Below are positions 19,039-29,594 of a stretch of DNA of 31,204 nucleotides, one piece after another (the stretch's first letter is position 1; each line of letters starts with the position of its first letter). Both the position numbers and the translations under genes were made by a program. Under the pieces are notes generated by a model. That model was given only the letters and a program-made list of their open reading frames with translations, was not told where the DNA came from and made no database searches. Source of the DNA: Haplomitrium mnioides (taxonomy: Eukaryota; Marchantiophyta; Haplomitriopsida; Calobryales); assembly GCA_049999725.1 (NCBI GenBank), contig JBNGIS010038714.1, positions 1-31,204 of the forward strand. Reading direction: 5' to 3'.

Positions 19039-22000
19039 CTAAAAGTCACTCGTGTCAACTTCTTTGGATTCAGCTTCAGAAGAGTTATCAAGATTAACAC
19101 AGTCTAACTCAGTGGTAATAACATTGATTGAATCTCTTTCAAACACATCAAGATTAACTTCCTTTTGTCTTTCATACTCAAATAGATTTGATTTAATAGT
19201 AGCTAGAGTGGTTTTTCTCAATTGGTTTTTTTGTATTAGAAGAAAATCAAAAGATTAAATTGTGATTTGTGTTACATCAAGTACATCAATATGTCTATTG
19301 GATTTGCATTTCCCTTTTGTTGCTGCTATTTTTTCTAAGAAGTATTGTTTAGAAAATCCATCTTTAGCCTAACAAGCAAACCATTGAACACGTACTCATT
19401 TCAAGTTTGGAGGTTCATCTTCATCAAATGACAAAACTTTGAGGAATTTGGCAATCCAAAACGGTATTCATTTTGGATCAAGAGATCCAACAACACAAAT
19501 AAGTATTCTGGATTTCACCTCATGTAGGTTGCTAAATTTGTGTCTGTATCTATTGTTGTGTGAAACAATCCCTTCTTGCGGCCTAGGTACTCCATCATAG
19601 ACTGCTCGATGTGTAGAAAGTATATGTTTTATTGGAGCATCTTCCTCTATCTGTTGAGCATCAAACTGAGAACCTAGGTGAGCATTTTGAGAATCTTTAT
19701 ACAACCTCATCTGCTAAAAATGTTCAAATCAACTTCAATGGATTAAAAATTTTAAATATAAAAAGATCAAAAATAAACTTAACTTAATTTAAATATACGA
19801 TAATTTGAATAACATTCACAATAAGTACTTGTCTTTGACTTGAAATAATCAAAAGTTTCTAAAGGAGAAAAACAAGATTTGCGCACAACGTATCACAAAC
19901 TAGAACTTTAATTTCAAAGGAAGCTTGGACTCTTTGTTTCCAAAGGATTAAAAAAACAATAGCAGATTTTATGCACGTATAGGATTGGTGGAAACAACAA
20001 TTTATCCTTTGCATTCCTAAGACCAAAAGCAACAATATCAATATATTTGCAAATAATATAAATGATTCTTGATATTGTTTATCTAGCAATGGGCTTTTGA
20101 TTCAAGACAACAAAAGCAAAAGTCACTGCAAAGCTAAGGTCACAACCAACAATCAGTTCTATTTCCTCACTTTATTTGACTCTCGATCGGTTTTGGATTC
20201 AAACTAAAAGTAGTAGACCCTATGCGAGCATAGAGTATGTTCTCACAACTTAAGTTGCTAAGGTTTATTTGGCTCAAATCTTGTGTGTTGAACAACTTAG
20301 CAAAACAAATATTGTGTTGCACTAAGTTGAGAAAGCATAACATCTCTAGAACAAACCTTTGAGTCTAGGAAAAAGAGCATCAAATAATTGTAGGTTTCAA
20401 AAGAGAAGAAATTTGTTACCTTTGTTAGACTCCAAGACGAATTTTTCTTGTAATGATTTTTTTTCTTTGCATGTTTCACAAACAAAAAACCTATTGCGTT
20501 TTAGAATTTTAACATTTGGAAAATGAGTTCTCCAATGCTTTGTAAAACCTAAAAACCTTAGAATGCAATCAAGATTTTTCTCTTTCAAATAAGTTATGTA
20601 GTATTTATAAACTTCCCATTTTGTAAGATTATCGAGCAAGTTATAAACTTCGTGAGTGGGCATTGTCTCACAACGTCCCTAAAAAAAATTGTCCATCCAT
20701 TCACGCACAAATAATCCTTTAGTAGATAATTCTCTATGTCCAAAAATGTCTCTAAGATGCGTGTTTTTGAGATTTTGAATCCTTTGGATTCTATCATTCT
20801 CTACTGATAATATTAACTTGAAGACTGTCCTATAGACAACGGTACCACTAGGCAGAGTAAGCCAATTGTCATCATTGGAGTCTTTTCTTACTATTCTCCA
20901 CTGCAATATGATATCTCGATTCGTCGTGCTTTATCAAAAATATGTTTCCCTCACATTTTTCAAAAAAATCTTTCTTGCACAATGATAAACAATTATTTCG
21001 ACAACATGAAATTCTTCTCAATTTCAAAATTGACATTGGATCAATCTTTTTTTCACAAATATCTCGTCATGATAGACTTTCCGCAAAGAGCTTTCATGTA
21101 AATTGTTTACTCATTTGGGTTTTGGCCTAGACAAAGAATTCTTATGTGGTGCCAATCAATTCAATCCATAGACGAATCCAGCCATCAAAGATAATTTATT
21201 GTCTTGAAAATCTTGAGCATTATCATAAATACTGTTTGTTCCTTTGAAATAAGTTTTCAAAGGATGAAGACCACTTTGAGCATTAGGAGAACTGGACCAA
21301 GCCGAAATGGAATCTTCATCAATATCTTGAACATTAGAATAAATGTTTGTTAAAATAATTGGTATCTTTCGAGATAACTTAAATGAAATGTTGGTTGATT
21401 GAGACTCTTTAATGGAATCATTTCCTAAACTATCGTCTGAAGATTCCTCCACAAGAATTTGGTCTCTTAAAGATATCTCTATCTTATTTAGAGGTCCAAC
21501 TTGACTAAAAATCACTCGTTATCTGAGTGGTGCAGTTGGTGACAACAAATTATCTCCAAAATTGAAACCGTTCACAGATTCTATGCTTTTTGTGTTTTGG
21601 ACAAACACATTTGGATCTTAAACATCGTTGTTTTCATCTAATGAGGACAAAGAAAGGTGCACAACCATTTGGAAATTCTGACTTGAACGTCTCTCTATTG
21701 ATTTGATGGAGTAGTTTAAAGAAAGATTCAACTTTGACTGCTTGACTGGCAACAAAGATCCAATGCGTGCAAAAGGTTGATTCTTAGATCCTATGCAAGC
21801 ATTGGGTTCCCTCTTTTATCCTTTGCATGTAAGTTGTTTACTCCTCAATCCAATGCGTGCATTGGGTTCACTCCTTAACCCTATACACCCATAGGGTTCA
21901 ATCCTTGATCCTATGCGTCCATAAGGTTCACTTGCTCGATCTTCTTAGGTAGAGCTATATGATTCAACAAATGCCATATTTTTCCCCAAAATACTAGCCA

Positions 22001-22148
22001 TTACACTTGACGCTTTGGGCATTCCATTGCTGATCTTAACATAACATTGGTTTGAAACTATCTCTAGCTGCCAACCAAAAGTAACACTTTTCTGCGAATA
22101 TGAATCTTGGAATTCTAACCTCTTCTTGCTTTTGAGAACTTCAGCCAT
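19039..22148 (-). pseudogene. Gene D copy 2: near full-length but core-deleted
   Basis: Start chosen at ATG 22148 because MAEVLKSKKRLEFQ aligns with MTRVFKGKKRLEFQ of the other copy (29951). The first exon (22148-20420) holds TFGWQLEIVSNQCY, six decapeptide repeats (21929-21750), an acidic Ser-rich segment (VEESSDDSLGNDSIKES; DIDEDSIS), then QWRIVRKDSNDDNWLTLPSG, VFKLILSVENDRIQRI, GHRELSTKGLFVREWMDN, KHWRTHFPNVKILKRNRFF and a CxxC (VCETCKEKK). It ends at donor AAAG|GTAACA (20419). After an AT-rich intron the sequence goes straight to the C-terminal part (DSQNAHLGSQFDAQQIEED, FSNLHEVKSRILICVVGS, FWIAK-like, ending VDTSDF). The DUF7869-like core exon of copy 1 (about 15150-16180) is absent. Stops and a slip at an A8 run near 20680 also break it. 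Confidence 0.75.
21750..21929 (-). repeat. In-frame 30-bp tandem repeat coding a decapeptide, 6 units
   Basis: Reading gene D from 21929, six 30-base units encode EPYGRIGSRI, EPYGCIGLRS, EPNARIGLRS, KQLTCKG-stop-KR, EPNACIGSKN and QPFARIGSLL. At DNA level each unit centres on a palindrome of type CCTATGCGCGCATAGG. The other copy of gene D has the same array at 30170-30348. Confidence 0.8.
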
Positions 22149-22606
22149 TGATAAATAAAAATAAAAAAGAAACTATTTGAGGAAACTATTTTTACAAATA
22201 TTCTCAACTTCTATTGGCATACCCAAAAGATGTGCTTTTGAAGAACAATTCACAAAACAACAAAATTGAAAAAAATTTGTGAAGGAAATGAAAAACAAAT
22301 CAAAAAGATGAAAATAAGCAATGATTTATATCCTAGCCTTTTTTGGCACCACGCAAACCTACGTATCAAGAGCTCCAGGAATTATTTTTTTACGGGAAAA
22401 CTCATTTTTTAAAATTTTGGTATAAAAGAAGCGATAATGGAAAGTTTCTTTCCATTGTCACGAGTTTGCTTTCTGGTTTTTGTTTTGTTCTCATTGCTGG
22501 TTTTGCAATTGCTTGTTATTCTGCCATTTTCACCCTTTCTCTCTTTGTGAACTTTTTTTCGTAACAGTTTTGACCTCGAATTTTACTAGTTTTTGAGTTG
22601 GAGAAA
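22149..22606. promoter_or_regulatory. Divergent intergenic region between genes D and B
   Basis: The starts of D (minus, 22148) and B (plus, 22607) face away from each other across 458 bp. A perfect palindrome lies at 22436-22456 (see separate entry). A polypyrimidine tract with GTAACAG ending at 22567 could be a 3' splice site, so B may have an upstream non-coding or short coding exon near 22340-22460. The matching region of the other copy contains the assembly gap. Confidence 0.5.
22436..22456. promoter_or_regulatory. Perfect palindrome in the divergent promoter
   Basis: AATGGAAAG-TTT-CTTTCCATT is a 9-bp perfect inverted repeat with a 3-base centre. The other copy has the same arms with centre AAA at 29745-29765. 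The arms are unchanged where neighbouring sequence has diverged, which suggests constraint or a very stable hairpin. Confidence 0.55.
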
Positions 22607-22975
22607 ATGGCATCACAAGCCAATGCTCCCAAATCATGCCAACCAAAGCCTTATAATTATTCAGATGTTTTGAAGGTTTTGAAGCTACAAAAACTAGACT
22701 AGGAAAGGCTAGTTTGTTGTGGAATGACAAAGGACCTCGACTATCACCCTTAACTTTTTGTCGTGAAGGTGAAAAATTCAACATAAACCTTTTGGTCCAA
22801 TTTACAATGATTTGAGAGGGACACAGAGCCCATATAGGGCTGCTTGTGCAGTCGGAGTCGAGCATTACCCTCTTCAAGACCTCATGAAAGAAATTTTGCT
22901 TCAACAAGATGAAACTACAAGACGTCTTTACCAAGGATCTATAGTCGTCCTTTGACAACGGCAAGATGAGATCAA

Positions 22976-23335
22976 AAAGTTTTTTTTATTCGTTTTAATT
23001 TTTAGATTGCTAAGAAGTCTGCGCATGAGGACACTAGAATCCATACACATATTGACTCAAGTGTCCTTGTTGGTATGGACGTGCAAAGACCAAGGAGTCC
23101 ATGCGCGCATGGACTTCCAAGTCCAAACGCGTTTGGTTTCCCAAGTACGTGCATGCTTGGACCTTGTGATCCTTGCACTTCTCTACACGATGGGACTGTT
23201 GAGTCCATGCAAGCATGGACTACATTGCATCTTTGGGCTTAAACCAAAGTTTGAAATGCTCTTAGTCTATTGTTAAATTTTTGGAAATTTTTTGTGTTAA
23301 GTCATTGACAATCTCTTTTTCTTTTTGGTTTCCAG
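22976..23335 (+). repeat. Gene B intron 1 with palindromic minisatellite
   Basis: Between 23010 and 23230 lie about seven units of roughly 30 bp of the form GAGTCCATGCGCGCATGGAC (23095-23120 is the clearest: GTCCATGCGCGCATGGAC). Each unit can fold on itself. The intron ends in CTTTTTGGTTTCCAG at 23335. The donor is not certain. The matching intron of the outer copy (about 28920-29215) has the same kind of units (GTCAATGCGCGCTTGGAC). Confidence 0.65.
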
Positions 23336-24812
23336 TTCTTATTATTTGTTGGACTTTGTCAACGCTTACTCGGATGTGAAGCGGGTAGAAAGAGACTTTA
23401 TAAAGTTTACGATTTCCACCAAACTTTTGAAAGTCCAGCTAGACGTGCATATCCAACAACTTGTGCCGCATCCAAGTGCGGCTTCAATGACTTTGGCAAC
23501 AATAGATAGGCCGTCTATTGCGAAAAAAAGAAAGGAGGTGGAGCCAGTCAAGGCTCCAAAAAAGAAGAAGTAAACACTACCTAGGAAAAAGCCTATGCCC
23601 TCACCACCTGTTGAGGAGGAGCCGGTACTCTCCTCATCTCCAACCAATTTGTCTTCTGCTGCCCCCTCAAATTCAACTTCTAGTAGCTCAGACAAGGAAG
23701 TATAGCTGGAGCCAGTGGAAGCTCCAACCTCTAGAGCGAAAAGGCAATCGCACAAGGGGCTGTAGACCTTCCAAGAACAAGAGCAGGTGGATGTTCAAAT
23801 AGTGTCTGAGGAAGATAAGAACAAGATTTGGGAGTCTGCCATCCAGTGGTGAAGAGTCTATAAAGGAACTACAACCATTTGGTTGGAGAATTTGAATCTT
23901 CCAAAAACTGGAATTGATAAGTGGGGACCATTCTAGATCAAGAGATTAAATGAAGATTTTGTAGAGCTTCTAACATACAGAATGCTCACAAACAAGTATA
24001 CACACAACTTTTTCATTGTTGTAATGGACCCGAAAAGTGGGTTAAAAGAAAAGCCAAAGTTTGATCTAAAGAATCCTGGCAAGTACAAATACAAGATTGC
24101 AAGAGACAATCACAGTGTTGTCACAAGGCATCTTTTAATTACCAAATATGGAGCAAAAAATCCTATGCTTTCACTCTACAATTGCTATATTTACGTGGGG
24201 CTAACAACAACAAAAGCCTCCATCTTCACTACCGACAACAATTACGACCAATGGTACAGGTTGGAACTTACATCTATTCAAAAGATCAAGCATTGGCATC
24301 AGAGGTATATGGAGAGTAGGATGGTATCATCCCAAAAAATTTAAAAGAGAGTTGGTGCTCAAGACTTTGGAGATAAAGCCAAATTCTACTCTTGAGAAGA
24401 CTGTCACTTCTCAAGACAATTGGTTCCAACTGGCATTTAGAAGTGGAGAGCTCTAAGAGTTACAATAGAGCATTTTGCAATGTGGGAGAAGAACATGGTC
24501 AAGGACCAAAAGCCAAAGGCTTAAAGATCTTTAAGAATAGAAGACATGAAGTGGACACCATAAACTTTAAGGTCTCTTTAGAGTCTTCTCGACAAAATAA
24601 AAGTTTTTGTTTTGAAATGGGTGGAAGTCAGAGAGCTTTTGATTGAAGAAATGTCTTAGGAACTAGAGAGACATAAGGTTTTAGATGTGATGGTGAAGTT
24701 TTTTAGCTCTAAGGTGTACTGCAAGTCATGGGAAGAAGCAAGGATAGAGTATCCCTTCCACACTGAAAAGTCAAATATGTCATCCTCTTATTTGAGTTTT
24801 GAGAAATTGTTG

Positions 24813-25216
24813 GTAAGTGTTTTTTTTGTTTTTCAATTCTATTTCTAGAGTTGTTTTGAATTTGTTTTGAGACGTTTTCAAGTCCCAAAGCATATAGACT
24901 CTCAAGTCCATGCGCTCATGGACTCAAGAGCCATTGTACGCCTAGACTCCTATTTTCATACATGCATGGACTCAACAGTCCATACACACATTGACTCAGT
25001 GTCCAAACAAGCTTGGACTTGATAGTCCTTGCGTGCTTGGACTCTAGAGTCCATGCTCGCATGGACCTTTAAAGTCCTTTGCGTGTATGACAGTAGAGTC
25101 TACGCGAGCATGGATCCTTAATTCCATGCTCGCTTTGACATTGAGTCCTTGCATGCATTTGACTCAAATTCTTTGTTTGTTTATATGGTCTAACTTTTTT
25201 TCCGTGTTGTGTACAG
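24813..25216 (+). repeat. Gene B intron 2 with palindromic minisatellite
   Basis: The donor GTAAGT follows AAATTGTTG at 24812, and the outer copy has GTAGGT after the same bases at 27450. The interior (24890-25165) is an array of about ten units of form GACTCAAGAGTCCATGCG-CGCATG. The acceptor is TTGTGTACAG at 25216. In the outer copy this same intron received the complete 9.8-kb element. Confidence 0.7.
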
Positions 25217-26467
25217 AGGGAAAAAAATGTTCAAACGGCAGCTGGCCAAAAAATTAATTGTCGTTGCTAAAGGACAAAAGAAGCCCAACTCTTCTATCCT
25301 ACCCCTTGGATTTCTGCTCCATTGTCAAAAAGCAAGAGAATGGAAGGCAAGGCAACAAAATGAAGTTTTTGCCCCTCTAACTGAAGGAGTTCCCAAAGAG
25401 CAAAATGAATACTTAATGTCCTATGTTGATGGACTCAACGTGGCATTTTATCAAGTCCATAGGGAGGCTAATGCTTGATAGTTGATGGGATTGGTGAAAC
25501 CTAGATGTTTCACTTTAGCTATTGTTGATATTCTTTATGGTTCTAACCTTAAAGAATGCAAGCATGATGATTCTGAACCCTTCACTAAGGATGATATTTT
25601 TGACGTGGTTTCTTCTTTGGGGACTATGACAACTTCAGATTTTCAGTCTTTTGTTATTATCCATTCTTCTCAACAACTTGACATTGTTGACGATGCTCTA
25701 CTAGAGGAATGATATGCCATCGACCACAATGTCTAGTAAGTTGCATTTTGATTTTTTCATATGTTAGTTTATCTGTTTTATTTTTCCTTTACTTTCTTTC
25801 TCTTGTCTCATCTATTTGTTTTTATTAGTACATGGTTAAAAATAATATTCATCATTTGGGTGGTCTCACAATTACAAAAACTGGATTGTTGGCTGTTGGA
25901 CCAAGGAGAGCAAGCTAAGCATGAAGCTCTCCAACTTGCAGTTTGATGATGCAAACGGGTGTCTTTGACAAATTATCCGTAGTTTTTTCAACTGCCCTAT
26001 TGTTTCGGCAAAGCTTAAACATCCATGAGATTATGCTCTTGTGAATTTCTACCAAAATCCTCAAGCTTTGTATAATTTTTTATTGACTATTTGTCAACGA
26101 AACAATATTAAGTCTTAGATCTTTGCTCTGGGTCCGGCACAAGACTTATTTGTGCTTTTAAGTTAATGCAAAATTGCAACGTCGTTGAATATGATAGACG
26201 TCATCTCATCTATATTCCTCAAAGAGTTTTGACAATGGCTTCTTTGCCATCTAATGTGACGATTCACAAATTGTCTATGCATACCACAAGAAGCATATTC
26301 CTCTTGGTACTGCTAGTGAATCTTGCAATTATGTTGATGTTTCTAGGACTACAAAGTCTCGGTAGGATTCTCTAGCAGCTGCAGATGCCGAAGCTTCACT
26401 TCCAATCGATTTAGATGAGACCATTCCTCTTGAAGAGAATAGGGCTGAGGCTCAAGCATCACGCTGA

Positions 26468-26709
26468 TGTATTTTTAAAAAATAATAAAGCATTTTTTTC
26501 ACAAAATATTATTGGATTGGTCTTCATTCTTGTTGCATTCCAAATCAAATTTATGAAGTGTTTTCTTGACGATTCAATTTCTTTCGCAAAACGATTTTTT
26601 GAACAAACCATAATGGTTTTCATAAAAATTAACAACAAAGTTAATGTTGGCATAGAAGCTCCTATTCTTTTTATTTTGGTTTGTGTACAAGGTTTCCTCA
26701 ATCATAAGT
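26468..26709. other. Gene B 3' flank, nothing recognised
   Basis: This AT-rich stretch follows the gene B stop. It includes AATAATAAAGCA just after the stop, which could serve as a poly(A) signal. Open frames on both strands here show no recognisable motif. Confidence 0.35.
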
Positions 26710-27254
26710 TTCTGTAGTCTCTATGTCCAAGTACTTCAATAGTCCATGCTCACCTTGGCTTTGGTTGTCCATGCTCATCTGGGCTTTAGTTGTCCATGTG
26801 TGCATTGGACTTAGCAAACCAAGTGTGCCTAGGCTATAGTTGTCTTTACCTACACAGGCTTCAGTAGTCCTTGCGTACATAGCCTCAAGCAGTCTTTTAA
26901 CACTTTGGCTGCAATAATCCTTTTGTGCCTACACTTTAGGGTTCTAGTTCAAAGTTCTTGCACGTAAGAGCTTCAACATTCCATGCAGGCTTGAGCTTCA
27001 GCATTCCAAGTGCAAACAAGCTTTAGCAGTCCCTACATGCATAAGCTTTAAGACTAGGGTTCAAAGTTCTTGCACACCTACACGTCTTTTTTTATTGAAT
27101 ATGTTTATGCTAAAATTTGAATGTTTTCATCAATTTTGGAAATTAATAATATCATTATTAGTTTTGAAAATATTTAGCAACAAATTTCTTGTACATTTAG
27201 TATATGTTCTGCTCGGTTTATTTCAAAATTGGTTTTTGCATGCGCTAAATGAAA
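26710..27254 (+). repeat. Right subterminal region with minisatellite
   Basis: Units of about 25-27 bp (GGCTTTAGTTGTCCATGTG, TGCATTGG) run to about 27070. An AT-rich stretch follows (TTCTTGTACATTTAGTATAT, TTTCAAAATTGGTTTTTGCA). The same order and landmarks occur at 13375-14044, which marks both as right ends of the same family. Confidence 0.65.
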
Positions 27255-27296
27255 TAGGATCTGAGTAGCAATTCCTAGTTCAAAGTAGCGGTTGTT
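27255..27296 (+). repeat. Right terminal inverted repeat
   Basis: AGGATCTGAGTAGCAATTCC, TAGTTCAAAGTAGCGGTTGT is the inverse of the left end at 17491-17530. CTTGA follows at 27297-27301 and matches the bases left of the element. Beyond it the outer gene B intron continues. Confidence 0.65.
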
Positions 27297-27301
27297 CTTG
27301 A

Positions 27302-27450
27302 CTTTAAATAGGAAAAGCCTTCCATGAGCGCATGGAATTCAGAGTCTTTGTGCATGGACTCTCAAGTCAATGCAAGCATAGACTTGATAACTTTTTAAAA
27401 TTTCAATTAAATTTTTGAAACATAATTGAATAAGGGGAAAAAAAACCTAC
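27302..27450 (-). other. Outer gene B intron 2, donor side
   Basis: On the minus strand the donor GTAGGT at 27450 is followed by a T-rich run and two palindromic units (GAGTCCATGCACAAAGACTC; TTCCATGCGCTCATGGAAG). The intron then meets the right end of the inserted element. The acceptor half is at 17434-17485 (TTTTTTTCTCTATGCTCTG, TACAACAG). Without the insertion the intron would be about 200 bp. Confidence 0.65.
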
Positions 27451-29594
27451 CAACAATTTCTCAAAGCTCTAGTAAAATAAGAACATCTTCAACTCCTTTG
27501 TGTGGATGGAATACTCCATCCTTGCTTCCTTCTACAAGTTGCAATACACTTCGGAGAAAAAAAAACTTGACCATCATCACCAAAACTTTATGTCTCTCAA
27601 GTTCACGAGACATTTTTTCAATTGAAAGCTCTACGACTTCCACCCATTTCAAAACTGAAATTTTAATTTTGCCATGAAGACCCTAAAGGGACCTCCACGG
27701 TGTCCACTTCATATCCTTCATTCTCAAAGATCCTTTGGCCATTGACTTCTGACCCTTCACCATTTCTTTCCCACATTGTAAATATGCTTTGTTGTAACTC
27801 TCATAGCTCTCTACTTCAAAATGGACGAGCTGGAACCAATTTCCTTGAGATGAAACAATCTTCTCAAGAGTGGACTTAGGCTTTATCCTCAAAGTCTCCA
27901 ACACCGATTGTTTTTTTAATTTCTAGGATGACACCATCCCACTCTCCATGTATCTCTAATGCCAATACTTTTGAATGGACGTCATTTCCAACCTACAGCG
28001 TTGGTTGTAATTGTCATGAGTGGCAAAGATGGGGGCTTATGTTGGTGTAAGCCCTATATATATGTAACAATTGCAAAGCAAAAGCATAGTACTTCTCGCT
28101 TCATATTTGGTAATTAAGAGATGCCTTGTGGCAGCACTATGATTGCCTACTACAATCTCGCATTTGTATTTGTCAAGGTTCTTGATGTTAAACTAAGACT
28201 TATCCTTTAACCCACTTTTTGGGTCCACAACCACAATGAGAAAAATGTGTGCATACTTGTTTGTGAGCATTCTCTATGCTAGAAGCTTCACAAAATCTTC
28301 ATTTAACCTCATAATATGGAATGGCCTTCTGCTGTCCATTCCAAGTTTTGGAAGGTTAAGATTTTCCAACTGAATTGTAATGGTTTCTTCCAAGACTCTA
28401 CACCACTGGATTGCAGACTCTCTAGTCTTTTCTTTGTCTTCCTCATACACTGTCTAAGAATCCACCTACTCTTGTTCTCGAAATGTCTGCAAGGCCTTGT
28501 GAGATTGCCTTTTTGATCTTGATGTTGGAGCCTACATCAGCTCCGACTCTACTTCCTCCTTTGAGCTGCTAGGAGTGGAAAGATTAAAGGGCTTCCAAAG
28601 AAGAACTTGTTGGAGAAGGGGATGGAATCGGCTCCTCCTCAACAAGAGGTGGGAGCATAGGCTTCTTCTTTGGTAGGGTTTGCTTCTTCTTTTTCGGAGC
28701 CTCAGAAAGCTCCACCTTCTTTCTTTTTTTGGCAACAAATGGTCCACCTATTCGTGCACCAGTCATCCAAGTAGCGCTTGGATGCGGCGCAAGTTGTTGA
28801 ATGTGTACACCTTGCAACACTTTCAAAAGTTTGATACTGATGGCAAGTTTGATGAATTTTCGTTCTACTTGCTTCATGTCCAGGCAAATGTTTACAAAGT
28901 CTGACAAATACTGAGAAAACTGAAAACCAAAAAAAAATAAAATAAATAGTCAATGACTTGATATAAAAATTTGTCAAAAGTTTAATACAGGACTCCGAGT
29001 GTTTCAACCTCTAGTCTAAGCCTAAAGATGTGCTGGAATTCATGCGCACACAAGCTCATTAGTCAATGCGCGCTTGGACTTAGGAGTTCATGCTCGTAGA
29101 GTCCATGCTTAGGAGTCTATGTGCGCAAGGACTCCCGAGTTCATACCCACAATGTCTCTGGAGTCCATGTGCACATTGAATCCTTGGCAGCAAAAATTTT
29201 AAAATGGCTGAAAAAAAAAATCTGCTAGTTTCACTTTGCCATCGTTGAAAGCTGATTGTAGATCTTGGGTGAAGATGTCTCGTGGCTTCATCTCGTTGAA
29301 GTAGAATTTCTTTAGTGAAGTCTTGAAGAGGGTAATCGATGATTTTGACTGCACAAACAGCCCCATGTGGGTTGTGTGCCCATCTTGAATCATCATGATT
29401 TGGACCAAAAGACCCATTTAAAAATTTTCACCTTCATTGTGAAAAAAGAAAAAGTGATAGCTGAGGTTCTTTATTGTTCCACAACAAACTAGCCATTTGT
29501 AGGCTAGTTTTTAAGGCTCAAGAACCTTCAAAACATCCAAATACCTATAAGTCTTTGGTTGAGCTGGTTCGAAAGCATTGGCTTGTAATGTCAT
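27451..29594 (-). pseudogene. Gene B, outer copy, exons 1-2
   Basis: ATG at 29594 (MTLQANAFEPAQP, YLDVLKVLE). Exon 1 continues MGLLVQIMMIQDGH, GLFVQSKSSITLFKTSLKKF and DIFTQDLQSAFNDG to about 29220. After the minisatellite intron (acceptor GGTTTTCAG at 28920), exon 2 (28919-27451) reads YLSDFVNICLDMKQVERKF, HIQQLAPHPSATW, the basic segment KKRKKVELSEAPKKKK followed by QTLPKKKP, a Ser/Pro-rich linker and MLETLRIKPKSTLEKI. It ends at donor GTAGGT. Exon 2 is 1469 bp here and 1477 bp in the complete copy. This copy keeps Gln where the other has a stop at 23571, so the two were once intact and decayed separately. Exon 3 continues beyond the inserted element at 17433. Confidence 0.7.

Larger units (their letters stand above)
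22607..26467 (+). pseudogene. Gene B, complete copy: four-exon unknown transposon protein
   Basis: Start chosen at ATG 22607 (MASQANAP.....YSDVLKVLK) because the other copy has MTLQANAF.....YLDVLKVLE. Exon 1 runs to about 22975 (GLLVQSESSITLFKTS, DVFTKDL). Exon 2 is 23336-24812, after TTTCCAG and before G|GTAAGT. It carries a basic nuclear-localisation-like segment KKRKEVEPVKAPKKKK, a Ser/Pro/Glu-rich linker, then TYRMLTNKYTHNFFIVVMDP, NHSVVTRHLLITKYGA and NYDQWYRLELTSIQK. Exon 3 is 25217-25735 (FKRQLAKKL; MSYVDGLNVAFYQVHREANA) with donor GTAAGT. Exon 4 starts about 25942 after CTTGCAG (NCPIVSAKLKHP, ALVNFYQNPQALYNFLL, IFALGPAQDLFVLL) and ends DETIPLEENRAEAQASR at 26467. About twelve stops occur, many explained by C-to-T changes (for example TAA at 23571 where the other copy has CAA). 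I recognise no family. Confidence 0.7.
17491..27296. mobile_element. Candidate complete two-gene TIR transposon (9.8 kb)
   Basis: Both ends are the family terminal motif in inverted orientation: left GCCGCTACTTTGAACCAAGA, right TAGTTCAAAGTAGCGGTTGT. The interior order is left subterminal minisatellite, gene D (minus), divergent intergenic region, gene B (plus), right subterminal minisatellite. It sits inside intron 2 of gene B of an oppositely oriented copy, so both edges are defined by sequence continuity as well as by the TIRs. Gene D lacks its DUF7869-like core through a deletion of about 1 kb, and both genes carry stops, so this copy is dead or non-autonomous. I cannot assign the superfamily: no DDE transposase of a standard plant family (hAT, MULE, CACTA, Mariner, PIF) is visible. 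Confidence 0.7.

Noticed and set aside
22343-22564. Open frame with a hydrophobic stretch before gene B
   Set aside because: It has no ATG at its start, runs through a likely polypyrimidine tract and splice acceptor, and its translation reflects T-rich intron-like DNA; a short upstream exon of B remains possible.
23366-23755. Minus-strand frame of 129 codons
   Set aside because: It is antisense to the well supported gene B exon 2, and its Gly/Ser-rich sequence mirrors the Ser/Pro/Lys coding strand.
24890-25165. Regular short palindromic repeats resembling a CRISPR array
   Set aside because: Units are imperfect, directly adjacent without unique spacers, sit in a GT-AG intron, and the genome is a plant nucleus.
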